64,000 bases of DNA from Bradyrhizobium sp. B097 (GTDB lineage Bacteria > Pseudomonadota > Alphaproteobacteria > Rhizobiales > Xanthobacteraceae), in the NCBI RefSeq assembly GCF_038957035.1, contig NZ_CP152412.1, positions 8,490,501 to 8,554,500 of the forward strand, written 5' to 3'. The translations under genes and the position numbers were made by a program. Of the stretch, positions 54,722-63,969 are shown one piece after another. The notes under the pieces were generated by a model. It was given only the letters and a program-made list of their open reading frames with translations, had not been told where the DNA came from and searched no databases. Every line of letters starts with the position of its first letter. Within the stretch, counting starts at the first letter, position 1.

Positions 54722-55954
54722 ATGCCGAAGCCGATCCGCCACCTTATTGCAACCGCCCTGCTCGGCCTCGCCGTCGCCGCCGTGACCGGCAATGCCGCGT
54801 GGGCGCAGAAGAAATACGACACCGGTGCGACCGATACCGAGATCAAGATCGGCAACATCGTGCCCTATAGCGGCCCGGCGTCGGCCTATGGCGTGGTCGG
54901 CAAGGCGATGACCGCGGTGTTCAAGAAGGTCAACGACGATGGCGGCATCAACGGCCGCAAGATCAATTTCATCTCCTATGACGACGCCTATTCGCCGCCG
55001 AAGGCGGTCGAGCAGGCCCGCAAGCTGGTCGAGAGCGACGAGGTGCTGTTCCTGTTCGGCACGCTCGGCACCGCCTCCAACACCGCGATCCAGAAATATC
55101 TCAACGCCAAGAAGGTGCCGCAGCTGTTCGTCGCCACCGGCGCCACCAAGTGGAACGATCCGAAGGCGTTCCCATGGACCATGGGCTGGCTGCCGAGCTA
55201 CCAGAGCGAGTCGCGGATCTACGCAAAATATCTGCTCAAGGAGAAGCCCGCCGCCAAGGTCGCGGTGCTCTACCAGAACGACGACATGGGCAAGGACTAC
55301 CTGAAGGGCCTGGAAGACGGCTTCGCCAGCGATCCGGCGCGGATCGCCGCCAAGGAGAGCTACGAGGTTGCCGAGCCCACCATCGATTCCCATGTGGTGC
55401 GGCTGAAATCCGCCAATCCCGACGTCATCATCTTCTTCACCACGCCGAAATTCGGCGCCCAGGCAATCAAGAAGCTCGGCGAGATGAACTGGAAGCCGGT
55501 GACGATCGTCTCCAACGTCTCGGCCTCCACCGCGACGGTGATGCGCCCCGCGGGCCTCGACAACGCGCAGGGCGTGATCTCGGCGGCCTACGCCAAGGAC
55601 GCCAGCGATCCGCAGTGGAAGGACGACGCCGGCATGAAGGCGTTCGACGACCTGCTCGCCAAGTACATGCCCGACACCAACCGCGCCGATGCCTCGGCGA
55701 TGACCGGCTACAACATGGCAACCACCATGGTCGAGGTGCTGCGCCGCTGCGGCGACGACCTCACCCGCGCCAATGTGATGAAGCAGGCGGCAAGCCTGAA
55801 GCAGTTTGCGCAGGGCGGCCTGCTGCCAGGCGTGACGCTGTCGACCGGGCCTGCCGACTTCCAGCCGATCGAGCAATTGCAGCTGATGCAGTTCAAGGGC
55901 GAGCGCTGGCAGTTGTTCGGCGACGTCATCAGCGGCGAAGTCGGCGGAAACTAA
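54722..55954 (+). CDS. ABC transporter substrate-binding protein, tandem copy 5
   Basis: 410 residues, the most divergent copy. Signal peptide to 'GNAAWA'; mature QKKYDTGATDTEIKIGNIVPYSG. Copy-specific 'VVGKAMTAVFKKVNDDGG' replaces 'IGKTEEAYFKMINDRGG', and 'VTLSTGPADFQPIEQLQ' replaces 'IKINTSATDFAPIAQLQ'. AAGGAG about 9 nt before the ATG. Unlike the other four it has no obvious intrinsic terminator; a repeat element follows. Confidence 0.91.
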   Translation: MPKPIRHLIATALLGLAVAAVTGNAAWAQKKYDTGATDTEIKIGNIVPYSGPASAYGVVGKAMTAVFKKVNDDGGINGRKINFISYDDAYSPPKAVEQARKLVESDEVLFLFGTLGTASNTAIQKYLNAKKVPQLFVATGATKWNDPKAFPWTMGWLPSYQSESRIYAKYLLKEKPAAKVAVLYQNDDMGKDYLKGLEDGFASDPARIAAKESYEVAEPTIDSHVVRLKSANPDVIIFFTTPKFGAQAIKKLGEMNWKPVTIVSNVSASTATVMRPAGLDNAQGVISAAYAKDASDPQWKDDAGMKAFDDLLAKYMPDTNRADASAMTGYNMATTMVEVLRRCGDDLTRANVMKQAASLKQFAQGGLLPGVTLSTGPADFQPIEQLQLMQFKGERWQLFGDVISGEVGGN

Positions 55955-55995
55955 AGCCGGGACGGGTATTGCTTCGATCGAAGCGGTCGCGATCT

Positions 55996-56125
55996 TCCCT
56001 TACCTCTCCCGCTTGCGGGGGAGGTCGGATCGCATCAAAGATGCGATCCGGGTGGGGGCTTTCTCCGCAATACGACTCGTGGCAGCACCCCCACCCTAAC
56101 CCTCCCCCGCAAGCGGGAGAGGGAA
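55996..56125. repeat. Composite intergenic palindromic repeat with inserted hairpin
   Basis: 'ccctctcccgc...gcgggggaggt' paired with 'cctcccccgcaagcgggagaggg'. Between the two halves of the left arm sits a perfect hairpin CGGATCGCATC-AAA-GATGCGATCCG (56026-56050). Confidence 0.8.
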
Positions 56126-56173
56126 CAGAGCATGCCAGCCTACCCACGTTCCGGCTCTCGCGAAGGTATAGCC

Positions 56174-57457
56174 ATGACCGACCGTCGTCCCTTCCTGCGT
56201 TCGATCTTCGATGCCGCGGTGGCGGCTGCGCATCCCGATGTCGTGCTGGCATCGCGGCTGCGGCCGGCGCCGAAGGGACGCGTGATCTGCCTCGCTGCCG
56301 GCAAGGGCGCTGGCGCCATGGCCGCGGCGGCGGAACGGCACTATCTCGACACGCTCGGCCTCGTACCGTCGCGGCTGGTCGGCATCGCCACCACGCGCCA
56401 CGGCCATGGCGTGCCGACCCGTCGCATCAAGGTGGTCGAGGCCGGCCACCCGGTGCCCGATGAAGCCGGCTTGCGCGCGGCCGACGATACGCTGCGGCTG
56501 GCGGCGGAAGCCACGCCCGACGATCTCCTGCTGGTGCTGCTGACCGGCGGCGGCTCGGCGAACTGGATCGCACCCGTCGAGGGCGTGAGCTTTGCCCAGA
56601 AGCAGCAGGTCAACCGCGCGCTGCTGCGCTCCGGCGCGCCGATCGGCGAGATGAACATCGTCCGCAAGCATCTGTCGCGCATCAAAGGGGGGCGGCTGGC
56701 ACGTGCCGGCCAGCACGCCGCCGAGATCGTCACGCTGGCGATATCAGACGTGCCGCATGACGATCCCTCCGCGATCGCCTCGGGGCCGACGGTGCCGGAT
56801 CCGACCACGCTCGCGGATGCCCGCGCGCTGGTCGCGAAGTACAACCTCTTCGTCGATGACGCGGTCCGCCGCGCGCTCGACGATCCCAGGAATGAGAGCT
56901 GCAAGCCGGGCGATCCCGCCTTTGCGCGCGCGACGTTCGAGCTGCTGGCAAAGCCCAAGGCCTCGATCGACGCCGCGGTGAAGGTCGCGCAGGACGCCGG
57001 CTACGAGACCATCGCGCTCGGTGCCGATCTCGAAGGCGAAGCCCGCGACGTCGCGGCCGGGCACGCGCGGCTCGCACTGAAGGCCCGCAGCGAGGGCAAG
57101 CGCGTCGCGATCATCTCCGGCGGCGAGCTCACGGTGACGGTGCGCGGCAACGGCCGCGGCGGCCCCAACCAGGAATACGCGCTGGCGCTGGCCGACCTGC
57201 TCAAGGACACGCCCGACATCTCGGCGCTCGCCGCCGACACCGACGGTGCCGATGGCGGCGCCGGCAGCGCGACCGACCCCGCCGGGGCCGTGATCGATCA
57301 GGCGACATTCGCGAAGATGAAGTCGCTCGGCCTCGATCCCGGGGCCTATCTTGAGAACAATGACGCCACGGGCTTCTTCGCGCAGACCGGGGATTTGCTA
57401 CTGACGGGACCGACGCTGACCAACGTCAACGATGTGCGCGTGATTTTGGTGGATTGA
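56174..57457 (+). CDS. Glycerate 2-kinase (DUF4147/MOFRL family, GckA/TtuD type)
   Basis: 427 residues. N-terminal DUF4147 domain: 'GRVICLAAGKGAGAMAAAAERHY', 'TTRHGHGVPTRRIKVVEAGHPVPDEAG', 'LLVLLTGGGSANWIAPVEG' and 'NIVRKHLSRIKGGRLA'. C-terminal MOFRL domain: 'VAIISGGELTVTVRGNGRGGPNQEYALALA...DTDGADGGAGSATDPAGAVID'. Phosphorylates glycerate at position 2 using ATP, feeding glyoxylate or tartrate catabolism into glycolysis. Older literature calls homologs hydroxypyruvate reductase (TtuD). ATG at 56174. Confidence 0.9.
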   Translation: MTDRRPFLRSIFDAAVAAAHPDVVLASRLRPAPKGRVICLAAGKGAGAMAAAAERHYLDTLGLVPSRLVGIATTRHGHGVPTRRIKVVEAGHPVPDEAGLRAADDTLRLAAEATPDDLLLVLLTGGGSANWIAPVEGVSFAQKQQVNRALLRSGAPIGEMNIVRKHLSRIKGGRLARAGQHAAEIVTLAISDVPHDDPSAIASGPTVPDPTTLADARALVAKYNLFVDDAVRRALDDPRNESCKPGDPAFARATFELLAKPKASIDAAVKVAQDAGYETIALGADLEGEARDVAAGHARLALKARSEGKRVAIISGGELTVTVRGNGRGGPNQEYALALADLLKDTPDISALAADTDGADGGAGSATDPAGAVIDQATFAKMKSLGLDPGAYLENNDATGFFAQTGDLLLTGPTLTNVNDVRVILVD

Positions 57458-57463
57458 TCCACG

Positions 57464-57590
57464 CGTCATTCCGGGGCAGCCCGAAGGGCTGAGCCCGGAA
57501 TCCATTCAGCCGCGAAGCTTGCGGCGCAATGGATTCCGGGCTCTCGCTTCGCGAGCCCTCAGGTGCGCGATTGCGCACCGGGGAATGACG
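57464..57590. repeat. Composite intergenic palindromic repeat
   Basis: Same family as 20428-20555 and closely similar in sequence, again ending with a GGTGCGCGATTGCGCACC dyad (one base changed) before the outer border. Confidence 0.8.
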
Positions 57591-57595
57591 ACGTA

Positions 57596-58114
57596 TCAAA
57601 ACTCCTGCGCGAGCTTCGCCAGCATCTCCAGCAACGCGGCGTGGTTGGCCGGGCCGAGCACCTCGATCAGCCGCGCCTCGTGCTTGTTGGCAACCAGCTT
57701 CTTGGCGCGCGCCAGCACGGCACGGCCCTTGTCGGTCAGGACGAGGATGTGGGAGCGCCGGTCATTGGTGGAACGCATCCGCGCGCAAAGGTCGCGGCTC
57801 TCCAGCGCGTCGAGCATGGCGACGAAATTCGGCCTGAGGATGCCGAGCGTGTTGGCGATCTCGGTCTGGTTGCGGCCTGGATTCTTGTCGAGCAGCAGCA
57901 GCACCGAAAACTGCGCCGGCGTCAGCTGCAGCGGCGCGACGCAGCGCAGGAAGTCCTCGAACACCTTGAGCTGCGCACGCTTCAACGAATAGCCGAGCAG
58001 TCCGGACAGTTCGCCCAGTTGCAGCATGCTGTCGTCACCGGCAGGATCGACCGGTTCCCTGCGCAGGGCCCGCGACGATCTGACGGCATCGGAGGCGGTT
58101 TTGGAAACAGTCAT
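57596..58114 (-). CDS. MarR family transcriptional regulator
   Basis: 172 residues: 'LGYSLKRAQLKVFEDFLRCVAPLQLTPAQFSVLLLLDKNPGRNQTEIANTLGILRPNFVAMLDALESRDLCARMRSTNDRRSHILVLTDKGRAVL' is a complete MarR winged helix with the DRR wing. Such proteins in this group often sense aromatic acyl-CoAs. Divergent from the LivH gene with an AT-rich dyad between, so it probably represses the second transport module. ATG at 58114 chosen; an ATG 9 codons upstream is possible. Confidence 0.92.
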   Translation of the reverse strand: MTVSKTASDAVRSSRALRREPVDPAGDDSMLQLGELSGLLGYSLKRAQLKVFEDFLRCVAPLQLTPAQFSVLLLLDKNPGRNQTEIANTLGILRPNFVAMLDALESRDLCARMRSTNDRRSHILVLTDKGRAVLARAKKLVANKHEARLIEVLGPANHAALLEMLAKLAQEF

Positions 58115-58171
58115 CGCTCCAGGCTCGCAATCCCGGTACAAAAAACCCCGCGGGACGCTCGGGGACCTTGA

Positions 58172-58188
58172 GATTATATCTAATAATC
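58172..58188. promoter_or_regulatory. Candidate MarR operator
   Basis: GATTAT-ATCTA-ATAATC, a perfect 17-bp dyad in an unusually AT-rich stretch (58170-58215), 58 bp before the MarR start and 107 bp before the livH start. Confidence 0.55.
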
Positions 58189-58294
58189 GTTATGCACCAT
58201 ATCAAATATCGACGGCTATCAACAGCCGATATCGGCCGACCCGACCGGCACAGCCGGCTGCGGCGGTCCGACGCTTGAGGGGGAGCGCTCGGCC

Positions 58295-59335
58295 TTGAAC
58301 ACAACGATCATGCTGTTCCTGCTGCAGGACGGCATCACCAATGGCGCGATCTACGCACTGCTCGGGCTGGCCCTGGTGCTGGTGTTCGCGGTGACGCGGG
58401 TGATCCTGATCCCGCAGGGCGAATTCGTCACCTATGGCGCGTTGAGCTACGCCATGCTGGCGACCGGCCATGTGCCCGGCACCGTGCGCCTTGCCGTCGC
58501 GATGGGCCTTGTCGCGTTCGCGCTCGATCTGTTCTTCGCCCGCAAGGCGCTGCATGCCCGGCTGGTGCTGCGCTCGGTCGCGCTCAATATCGTCTTTCCC
58601 GCAGCGCTGCTCGGCCTCGTCTATGCGCTGGTTGGTCCCCATACGCCAATTGCCGTCAACATTGCGCTGGCCCTCTTGATCGTGGCGGCGATCGGGCTGT
58701 TTCTCTACCGCATCGCCTTCCAGCCGATCGCGCACACCTCCGTGCTGGTGCTCCTGATCGCCTCGGTCGGCTGCCATCTGGCGCTGCAAGGCTTAGGCTT
58801 GGTGTTCTTCGGCGCCGAAGGCCTGCGCGCCCCGGCGCTGTCGAGCGCCGCGGTGACCGTGGGTCCGCTGCGCTTCACCGGCCAGAGCCTTGCTGTGTAT
58901 GCCCTGACGGTCGGCTTCATCGTGGGGCTGTGGCTGTTCTTCGGCTACACCAAGACCGGCAAGGCGCTGCGCGCCACCGCGGTCAATCGCCTCGGCGCCC
59001 GTCTGGTCGGCATCCGCACCACGCTGTCGGGCCAGATCGCATTCCTGCTCGCCTCTTTGATCGGCGCGATTTCCGGCATCCTGATCGTGCCGATCACGAC
59101 GCTCTATTACGACACCGGCTTTTTGATCGGCCTGAAGGGTTTTATCGCTGCCATCATCGGCGGCCTGGTCAGCTATCCCCTGACCGCGGTCGCGGCCATC
59201 GTGGTCGGCATCGTCGAGGCCTTCTCGTCGTTCTACGCCAGTAATTTCAAGGAAGTCATCGTGTTCACGCTGATCCTTCCCGTCCTGGTGCTGCGCTCGC
59301 TCGCAGCGCCCCAGGTTGAGGAAGAGAAGGATTGA
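58295..59335 (+). CDS. livH: Branched-chain-type ABC transporter permease LivH
   Basis: 346 residues, nine or so membrane helices. '[45 protein letters not shown]' and '[39 protein letters not shown]' are LivH-type. TTG start at 58295 with GGGGGAG at good distance; an ATG 5 codons later (58310) is the alternative. First gene of the second transport operon. Confidence 0.9.
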   Translation: MNTTIMLFLLQDGITNGAIYALLGLALVLVFAVTRVILIPQGEFVTYGALSYAMLATGHVPGTVRLAVAMGLVAFALDLFFARKALHARLVLRSVALNIVFPAALLGLVYALVGPHTPIAVNIALALLIVAAIGLFLYRIAFQPIAHTSVLVLLIASVGCHLALQGLGLVFFGAEGLRAPALSSAAVTVGPLRFTGQSLAVYALTVGFIVGLWLFFGYTKTGKALRATAVNRLGARLVGIRTTLSGQIAFLLASLIGAISGILIVPITTLYYDTGFLIGLKGFIAAIIGGLVSYPLTAVAAIVVGIVEAFSSFYASNFKEVIVFTLILPVLVLRSLAAPQVEEEKD

Positions 59336-59340
59336 GCGCG

Positions 59341-61110
59341 ATGACGCAGCGGCTCCCTCTCATCATCTTCGCGTTCGTGATGGCGGTAATCCCGCTGCTG
59401 CCGGGCATTCCGCCGTTCTGGATCGTGCTGCTCGACAATATCGGCCTCGCCGCGCTGGTCGCGATGGGGCTGGTGCTGCTCACCGGCGTCGGCGGCCTCA
59501 CCTCGTTCGGACAGGCCGCGTTCTGCGGCTTCGGCGCCTACACCACGGCGGTGTTGACCACCGCCTACGGCGTCTCGCCGTGGCTGACGCTGCCGGCTTC
59601 GCTCGTGGTCAGCGGCATTGCCGCGGTGCTGCTCGGCATCGTCACGGTGCGGCTGTCTGGCCATTACCTGCCGCTCGGCACCATCGCCTGGGGCATCGGC
59701 CTGTTCTACCTGTTCAGCAAGCTGGAATTCCTCGGCCGCAACGACGGCATTTCGGGCATTCCGCCGCTCTCGATCGGCTCGTTCAAGATGCTGAGCCCGG
59801 ACACGATCTATTACGCGATCTGGGTCGCAGTGCTGCTCTCCGCGCTCCTGACCATGAACCTCTTGGATTCCCGCACCGGGCGCGCCATCCGCGCGTTGCG
59901 GCGTGGCCATATCGCGGCCGAGGCGTTCGGCGTGCAGACGCCGCGCGCCAAGCTGCTGGTGTTCATCTATGCCGCGGTGCTGGCCGGCCTGTCCGGCTGG
60001 CTCTACGCGCACTTCCAGCGCGCCGCCAACCCGACGCCGTTCGGCGCACAGGCCGGCATCGAATATCTGTTCATCGCCGTCGTCGGCGGCGCCGGTTACG
60101 TCTGGGGCGGTGTGCTCGGCGCCGGCATCGTCGTGATCCTGAAAGAGGTGCTGCAAAGCTACCTGCCCTACATCTTCGGCGGCCAGAGCCAGCTCGAGAC
60201 CATCGTGTTCGGCATCATGCTGGTGCTGCTGTTGCAGCTCGCGCCGCAGGGCGTTTGGCCCTGGCTGATGTCGCACCTGCCGTTCAAGCCGACCCGCAAG
60301 ACGCCCGACACGTCGGTCAAGCTGGAGCACCGCGAGCGGGCGGCGGGGACGTCTCCGGTCCTGCTGCACATCGACAAGGCGCGCAAGCAGTTCGGCGGCG
60401 TGCTTGCGGTGAACGATGTCTCGTTCGACGTCAACGCCCGCGAGATCGTCGCGCTGATCGGCCCGAATGGCGCCGGCAAGAGCACGACCTTCAACCTGAT
60501 CACCGGCGTCCTGGGCGCAACCGGCGGCAAGATCTTCGTGCAGGGCAAGGAGGTCGAGAACGCGCCGCCCCAGGAGGTGGTCAAGCTCGGCGTCGCCCGC
60601 ACGTTCCAGCACGTCAAGCTGGTGCCGGACATGACCGTGCTGGAGAACGTCGCGATCGGCGCGCATCTGCGCGGCAATTCCGGGGCGATCTCCAGCATGC
60701 TGCGGCTCGACCGCGCTGACGAGGCGAGGTTGCTGGCCGAAGCCGCGCGGCAGATCGAACGCGTCGGCCTGTCCGAGCAGATCGACCAGCTCGCGGGCTC
60801 GCTGTCGCTCGGGCAGCAGCGCATCGTCGAGATCGCGCGTGCGCTGTGCGTCGATCCGATGCTGCTGTTGCTGGACGAGCCGGCGGCCGGGTTGCGCCAC
60901 ATGGAGAAGCAGCGGCTGGCCGCGCTGCTCCGGCAATTGCGCGACGGCGGCATGTCGGTGCTGCTGGTCGAGCACGACATGGGGTTCGTGATGGATCTCG
61001 CCGACCGCATCGTGGTGCTGGATTTCGGCACCAAGATCGCCGAGGGCACGCCGGCCGCGATCAAGCGTAACCCCGACGTGATCAAGGCCTATCTCGGAGC
61101 CGCCGCATGA
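59341..61110 (+). CDS. Fused LivM permease - LivG ATPase
   Basis: 589 residues. Residues 1 to about 310 are a LivM-type membrane domain ('[27 protein letters not shown]', '[47 protein letters not shown]'). After a ~35-residue basic linker comes a LivG-type ATPase: Walker A GPNGAGKS (374-381), signature LSLGQQR, Walker B '[11 protein letters not shown]', switch His 'LLVEHDM'. Such fusions occur in Bradyrhizobium and Burkholderia aromatic-acid transport loci. ATG at 59341 preferred; a TTG overlapping the livH stop is possible. Confidence 0.92.
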   Translation: MTQRLPLIIFAFVMAVIPLLPGIPPFWIVLLDNIGLAALVAMGLVLLTGVGGLTSFGQAAFCGFGAYTTAVLTTAYGVSPWLTLPASLVVSGIAAVLLGIVTVRLSGHYLPLGTIAWGIGLFYLFSKLEFLGRNDGISGIPPLSIGSFKMLSPDTIYYAIWVAVLLSALLTMNLLDSRTGRAIRALRRGHIAAEAFGVQTPRAKLLVFIYAAVLAGLSGWLYAHFQRAANPTPFGAQAGIEYLFIAVVGGAGYVWGGVLGAGIVVILKEVLQSYLPYIFGGQSQLETIVFGIMLVLLLQLAPQGVWPWLMSHLPFKPTRKTPDTSVKLEHRERAAGTSPVLLHIDKARKQFGGVLAVNDVSFDVNAREIVALIGPNGAGKSTTFNLITGVLGATGGKIFVQGKEVENAPPQEVVKLGVARTFQHVKLVPDMTVLENVAIGAHLRGNSGAISSMLRLDRADEARLLAEAARQIERVGLSEQIDQLAGSLSLGQQRIVEIARALCVDPMLLLLDEPAAGLRHMEKQRLAALLRQLRDGGMSVLLVEHDMGFVMDLADRIVVLDFGTKIAEGTPAAIKRNPDVIKAYLGAAA

Positions 61111-61838
61111 GTGCGCTGCTGACGGTTGCCGACGTCCATATCGCCTACGGCAAGGTCGAGGCCGTGCGCGGCGTCTCGCTCGACGTTGCAGAGAACGAGA
61201 TCGTCACCATCATCGGCGCCAACGGCGCCGGCAAGACCACGCTGCTCAACGCCATCATGGGCGTGCTGCCGCTGCGGGGCCGCACCACCTTCGCCGGCGT
61301 CGACATGGCGCCGCTCGACATCGAGGACCGCGTCGCCACGGGCCTGAGCCTGGTGCCCGAGCATCGCGAATTGTTCGGCACCATGAATGTCGAGGACAAT
61401 CTCGAGCTCGGCGCCTTCCGGATCGCGAAGGCAACCGCGGCAACCTCGCTGGAGCGGGTCTACACGCTGTTTCCGCGGCTCAAGGAGCGGCGCAAGCAAC
61501 TCGCCGGCACGCTGTCCGGCGGCGAGCAGCAGATGCTGGCGATGGGCCGCGCGCTGATGGGCGCGCCGAAATTGCTGATGCTGGACGAGCCGAGCCTCGG
61601 TCTCGCCCCGATCATCGTCGCCGACATCTTCCGCATCGTCGGCGAGCTCCGCGCAGCCGGCGTCTCGGTGCTGCTGGTCGAGCAGAACGCCCAGGCCGCG
61701 CTGCAGATCGCCGACCGCGCCTATGTGATGGAGCTCGGCGAGTTCGTGCTTAGCGGCTCGGCCAGGGACATCGCCGCCAACAAGGGCGTCGCCGCGAGCT
61801 ATCTCGGCTTCCAGCTCGAAGGCGAGAGCGCGATCTAG
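61107..61838 (+). CDS. livF: Branched-chain-type ABC transporter ATPase LivF
   Basis: 243 residues. Walker A GANGAGKT, 'LVPEHRELFGTMNVEDNLELGAF', LSGGEQQ signature, 'LMLDEPSLGLAP' Walker B. Its ATG overlaps the stop of the LivM-LivG fusion (ATGA). Completes the second importer together with the binding protein on the opposite strand at 62252. Confidence 0.92.
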   Translation: MSALLTVADVHIAYGKVEAVRGVSLDVAENEIVTIIGANGAGKTTLLNAIMGVLPLRGRTTFAGVDMAPLDIEDRVATGLSLVPEHRELFGTMNVEDNLELGAFRIAKATAATSLERVYTLFPRLKERRKQLAGTLSGGEQQMLAMGRALMGAPKLLMLDEPSLGLAPIIVADIFRIVGELRAAGVSVLLVEQNAQAALQIADRAYVMELGEFVLSGSARDIAANKGVAASYLGFQLEGESAI

Positions 61839-61899
61839 GGCAGATGGTACGTACGCGGATGGATCGCCAACCGGGTCAATGTGAGGGAATCACCGGCTG

Positions 61900-62152
61900 T
61901 AGGGTTCCCTCCCCCCTTGCGGGGGAGGGTTAGGGAGAGGGGTACCACACGGCATGCTCTCGCAGTTGCGTTTCAACTACGCGCGAACGAGATTGCGATA
62001 GCGACGATCCCGTCGATCATCCTGCCCGGGGCTTACCCCTCTCCCCACCCCTCCCCCATCGCAAGTCGGGCCTGCCCGACTTGCGCAAATCAACTATGCG
62101 CAACCGGGGTAGACCCCGGTTGCGTGGGAGGGAGCCCGCGCAACGTGCCCAC
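61900..62152. repeat. Large composite palindromic repeat with two nested hairpins
   Basis: 'ccctcccc..ttgcgggggagggttagggagagggg' pairs with the distant 'cccctctccccacccctccccc...gtgggaggg'. Two perfect hairpins, GCAAGTCGGG-CCTG-CCCGACTTGC and GCAACCGGGG-TAGA-CCCCGGTTGC, are inserted in the right arm (62065-62128 region). The area between the convergent operons (61839-62195) holds nothing else that I can identify. Confidence 0.75.
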
Positions 62153-62195
62153 CTTACGCAATTTCAGATGAGATGACTCTCGAGGGGAGGGTCAA

Positions 62196-62225
62196 GAAAA
62201 AGCCGGCCCCTCATCGGGACCGGCT
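62196..62225 (-). terminator. Intrinsic terminator of the binding-protein gene
   Basis: Read on the minus strand: AGCCGGTCCC-GATGA-GGGGCCGGCT followed by TTTT; 26 bp after the stop of the gene at 62252. Confidence 0.85.
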
Positions 62226-62251
62226 CTTCGTTTCCGCAGATCGCGACCAGC

Positions 62252-63403
62252 TCACATCGCCGGGACGTATTTGCCGTCCTTGACCGTGAGCAGGATGCGC
62301 GAGCGGTCGTCGAGGCCGTAGCGGTCCTTTTCGGTCCAGTTGTAGACGCCCTGGCTTGCGACGATCTCCTTCTCGGAGATGAACGCCTGGCGGATCGCCT
62401 CGCGGAATTCCGGCGTGCCGGGCTTGGCGGTCTTCAGCGCCGTCGGGATGATGCGCTTCAGCACCTCGAAGGCGTCGAAGGAATGGCCGGCGAACTGGCT
62501 GCGGCTGTTGGCGCCGTACTTGGCTTCATAGGCCGCGTTCAGCGTCAGGCCCGGCTTCTTGGTCAACGCGCTGTCGGCTTGGGTTTCCGGCGACATCACC
62601 GGGCCCGCCGACATGATGACGCCTTCCGCGGATGCGCCCGCGATGCGGATGAAGTCCATCGTGGCGGCACCGTGGGTCTGGTAGATCAGGCCCTTATAGC
62701 CGCGCTCGCGCAGCGCGGTCTGCGGCAGCGCCGCGGCGGTGCCGGAGGCGCCGACCAGGATGGCGTCGGGATTGGCGGCGACGAGCTTCAGCACCTGGCC
62801 CGCGACCGACGTATCCGGACGCGCGAAGCGCTCCTCATCGGTCATGGTCAGGCCCATCGGCACGGCCTGGGCCTTGAAGTCGTTGACCCAGAGATCGCCG
62901 TAGGAATCCGAATAGCCGATATAGCCGACGGTCTTGATGTTGTGCGCCTTCATGTGCTCGTAGAGCACCTTGCCCATGATCGGAATCGACTGCGGCAGGT
63001 CGACCGACCACTTTGCGCGGGCCTCATTGATCGGGAACGGCGCGAGGCCGAGATGCGGGATGCCGGCCTCGTTGGCGACCGTCGACACTGCGATCGTCGT
63101 CGGCGTGATGCAGGAGCCCATGATGATGTCGGCCTTGGACTCGGTGACGAAGCGCCGCGTGTTGGTGGTCGCAGCCGTCGGATCGCCGGCGTCGTCGAGC
63201 ACGATCAGCTTCAGCGGCACGCCGCCGATCTCCTTCGGCACGAAATCGAGCGCGTTGCGCTCGGGAATGCCGAGCGCCGCGGCGGGGCCGGTGGTCGAGA
63301 TCGAGATGCCGATGGTGATTTCATTGGTCTGCGCCTGCGCGGACGCGCCCGGCAGCGCGAAAACAGCTGCGAGCGCTGCTGCGGCGAGAGTGGCCTTCCT
63401 CAT
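62252..63403 (-). CDS. ABC transporter substrate-binding protein (branched-chain type)
   Basis: 383 residues, Peripla_BP_6-type. Signal peptide 'MRKATLAAAALAAVFALPGASAQAQ'. 'ITIGISISTTGPAAALGIPERNAL', 'LIVLDDAGDPTAATTNTRRFVTESKADIIMGSCITPTTIAVSTVANEAGIPHLGLAP' and 'YIGYSDSYGDLWVNDFK' are typical. Clearly distinct from the five tandem copies. It probably serves the LivH/LivMG/LivF importer just across the convergent junction. The thioesterase gene lies upstream by 88 bp on the same strand. Confidence 0.92.
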   Translation of the reverse strand: MRKATLAAAALAAVFALPGASAQAQTNEITIGISISTTGPAAALGIPERNALDFVPKEIGGVPLKLIVLDDAGDPTAATTNTRRFVTESKADIIMGSCITPTTIAVSTVANEAGIPHLGLAPFPINEARAKWSVDLPQSIPIMGKVLYEHMKAHNIKTVGYIGYSDSYGDLWVNDFKAQAVPMGLTMTDEERFARPDTSVAGQVLKLVAANPDAILVGASGTAAALPQTALRERGYKGLIYQTHGAATMDFIRIAGASAEGVIMSAGPVMSPETQADSALTKKPGLTLNAAYEAKYGANSRSQFAGHSFDAFEVLKRIIPTALKTAKPGTPEFREAIRQAFISEKEIVASQGVYNWTEKDRYGLDDRSRILLTVKDGKYVPAM

Positions 63404-63491
63404 TCATTCCTCCCTGCGGATATGTTTTTTGGGTTTAAACCAGTTTTGCGGGCCAATTCAGCCCCTTCTTTAGGTCATGAGGGGCTGCAAG

Positions 63492-63911
63492 TCAGCCCTT
63501 CAGGAAGCGGTCGATGACCTCCTGCGGAAATGGCGCCGATTTCAGCCTGGCGGGATCGTCCGGGTGGCGGCCGACCAGCACCCTTGTCTCGAATGCCTCG
63601 ATCGCCAATGCCTCGCCCTTGAACACGCGGTGCACCACCTCGAAGCTCGAGCGCTTGATGCTCTCGATCCGGCTCTCGATGGTGATCCAGTCGCCATGGG
63701 TCGACGGGATGTGGAATTTCGCGCGCGTGTCGACCATGGGAATGCCGACCAGGCCGTATTTGTGGACGAGGTCCTGTTTCGAGCAACCGGCCGCTTCGAA
63801 CATGATCGAGGTCGAGTCGTCGAACATCGCGAAGTAGCGCGGGTAGTAGACGATGTTAGCGGGGTCGCAATCGCCCCACTGGATCTGCACGTCGCGCCGA
63901 TTGACGAACAT
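63492..63911 (-). CDS. 4-hydroxybenzoyl-CoA-thioesterase-like acyl-CoA thioesterase
   Basis: 139 residues, hot-dog fold. 'VQIQWGDCDPANIVYYPRYFAMFDDSTSIMFE' carries the catalytic Asp of the 4-hydroxybenzoyl-CoA thioesterase family (WGDCDPxxIVYYPRY). Hydrolyses aromatic or acyl-CoA thioesters, releasing CoA. Probably the first visible gene of the operon with the binding protein; upstream genes lie outside the window. Confidence 0.9.
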   Translation of the reverse strand: MFVNRRDVQIQWGDCDPANIVYYPRYFAMFDDSTSIMFEAAGCSKQDLVHKYGLVGIPMVDTRAKFHIPSTHGDWITIESRIESIKRSSFEVVHRVFKGEALAIEAFETRVLVGRHPDDPARLKSAPFPQEVIDRFLKG

Positions 63912-63936
63912 GGTCTATCCTCGATTGACCGGGGTC

Positions 63937-63969
63937 GATCCGGAAGGACGTTTTGCGCTCTTCCGGATC
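63937..63969. repeat. Short intergenic hairpin repeat
   Basis: GATCCGGAAG-N13-CTTCCGGATC, perfect 10-bp arms; resembles the short rhizobial repeat seen at 14220. The remaining bases to 64000 show no gene. Confidence 0.65.

Noticed and set aside
49113..55954. Five binding-protein copies as an assembly duplication
   Set aside because: The copies differ throughout, with distinct leaders, intergenic DNA and terminators, so they are genuine paralogs.
59233..60975. 580-residue minus-strand frame opposite the LivM-LivG fusion
   Set aside because: Shadow frame; the sense strand has full Walker motifs and membrane helices.
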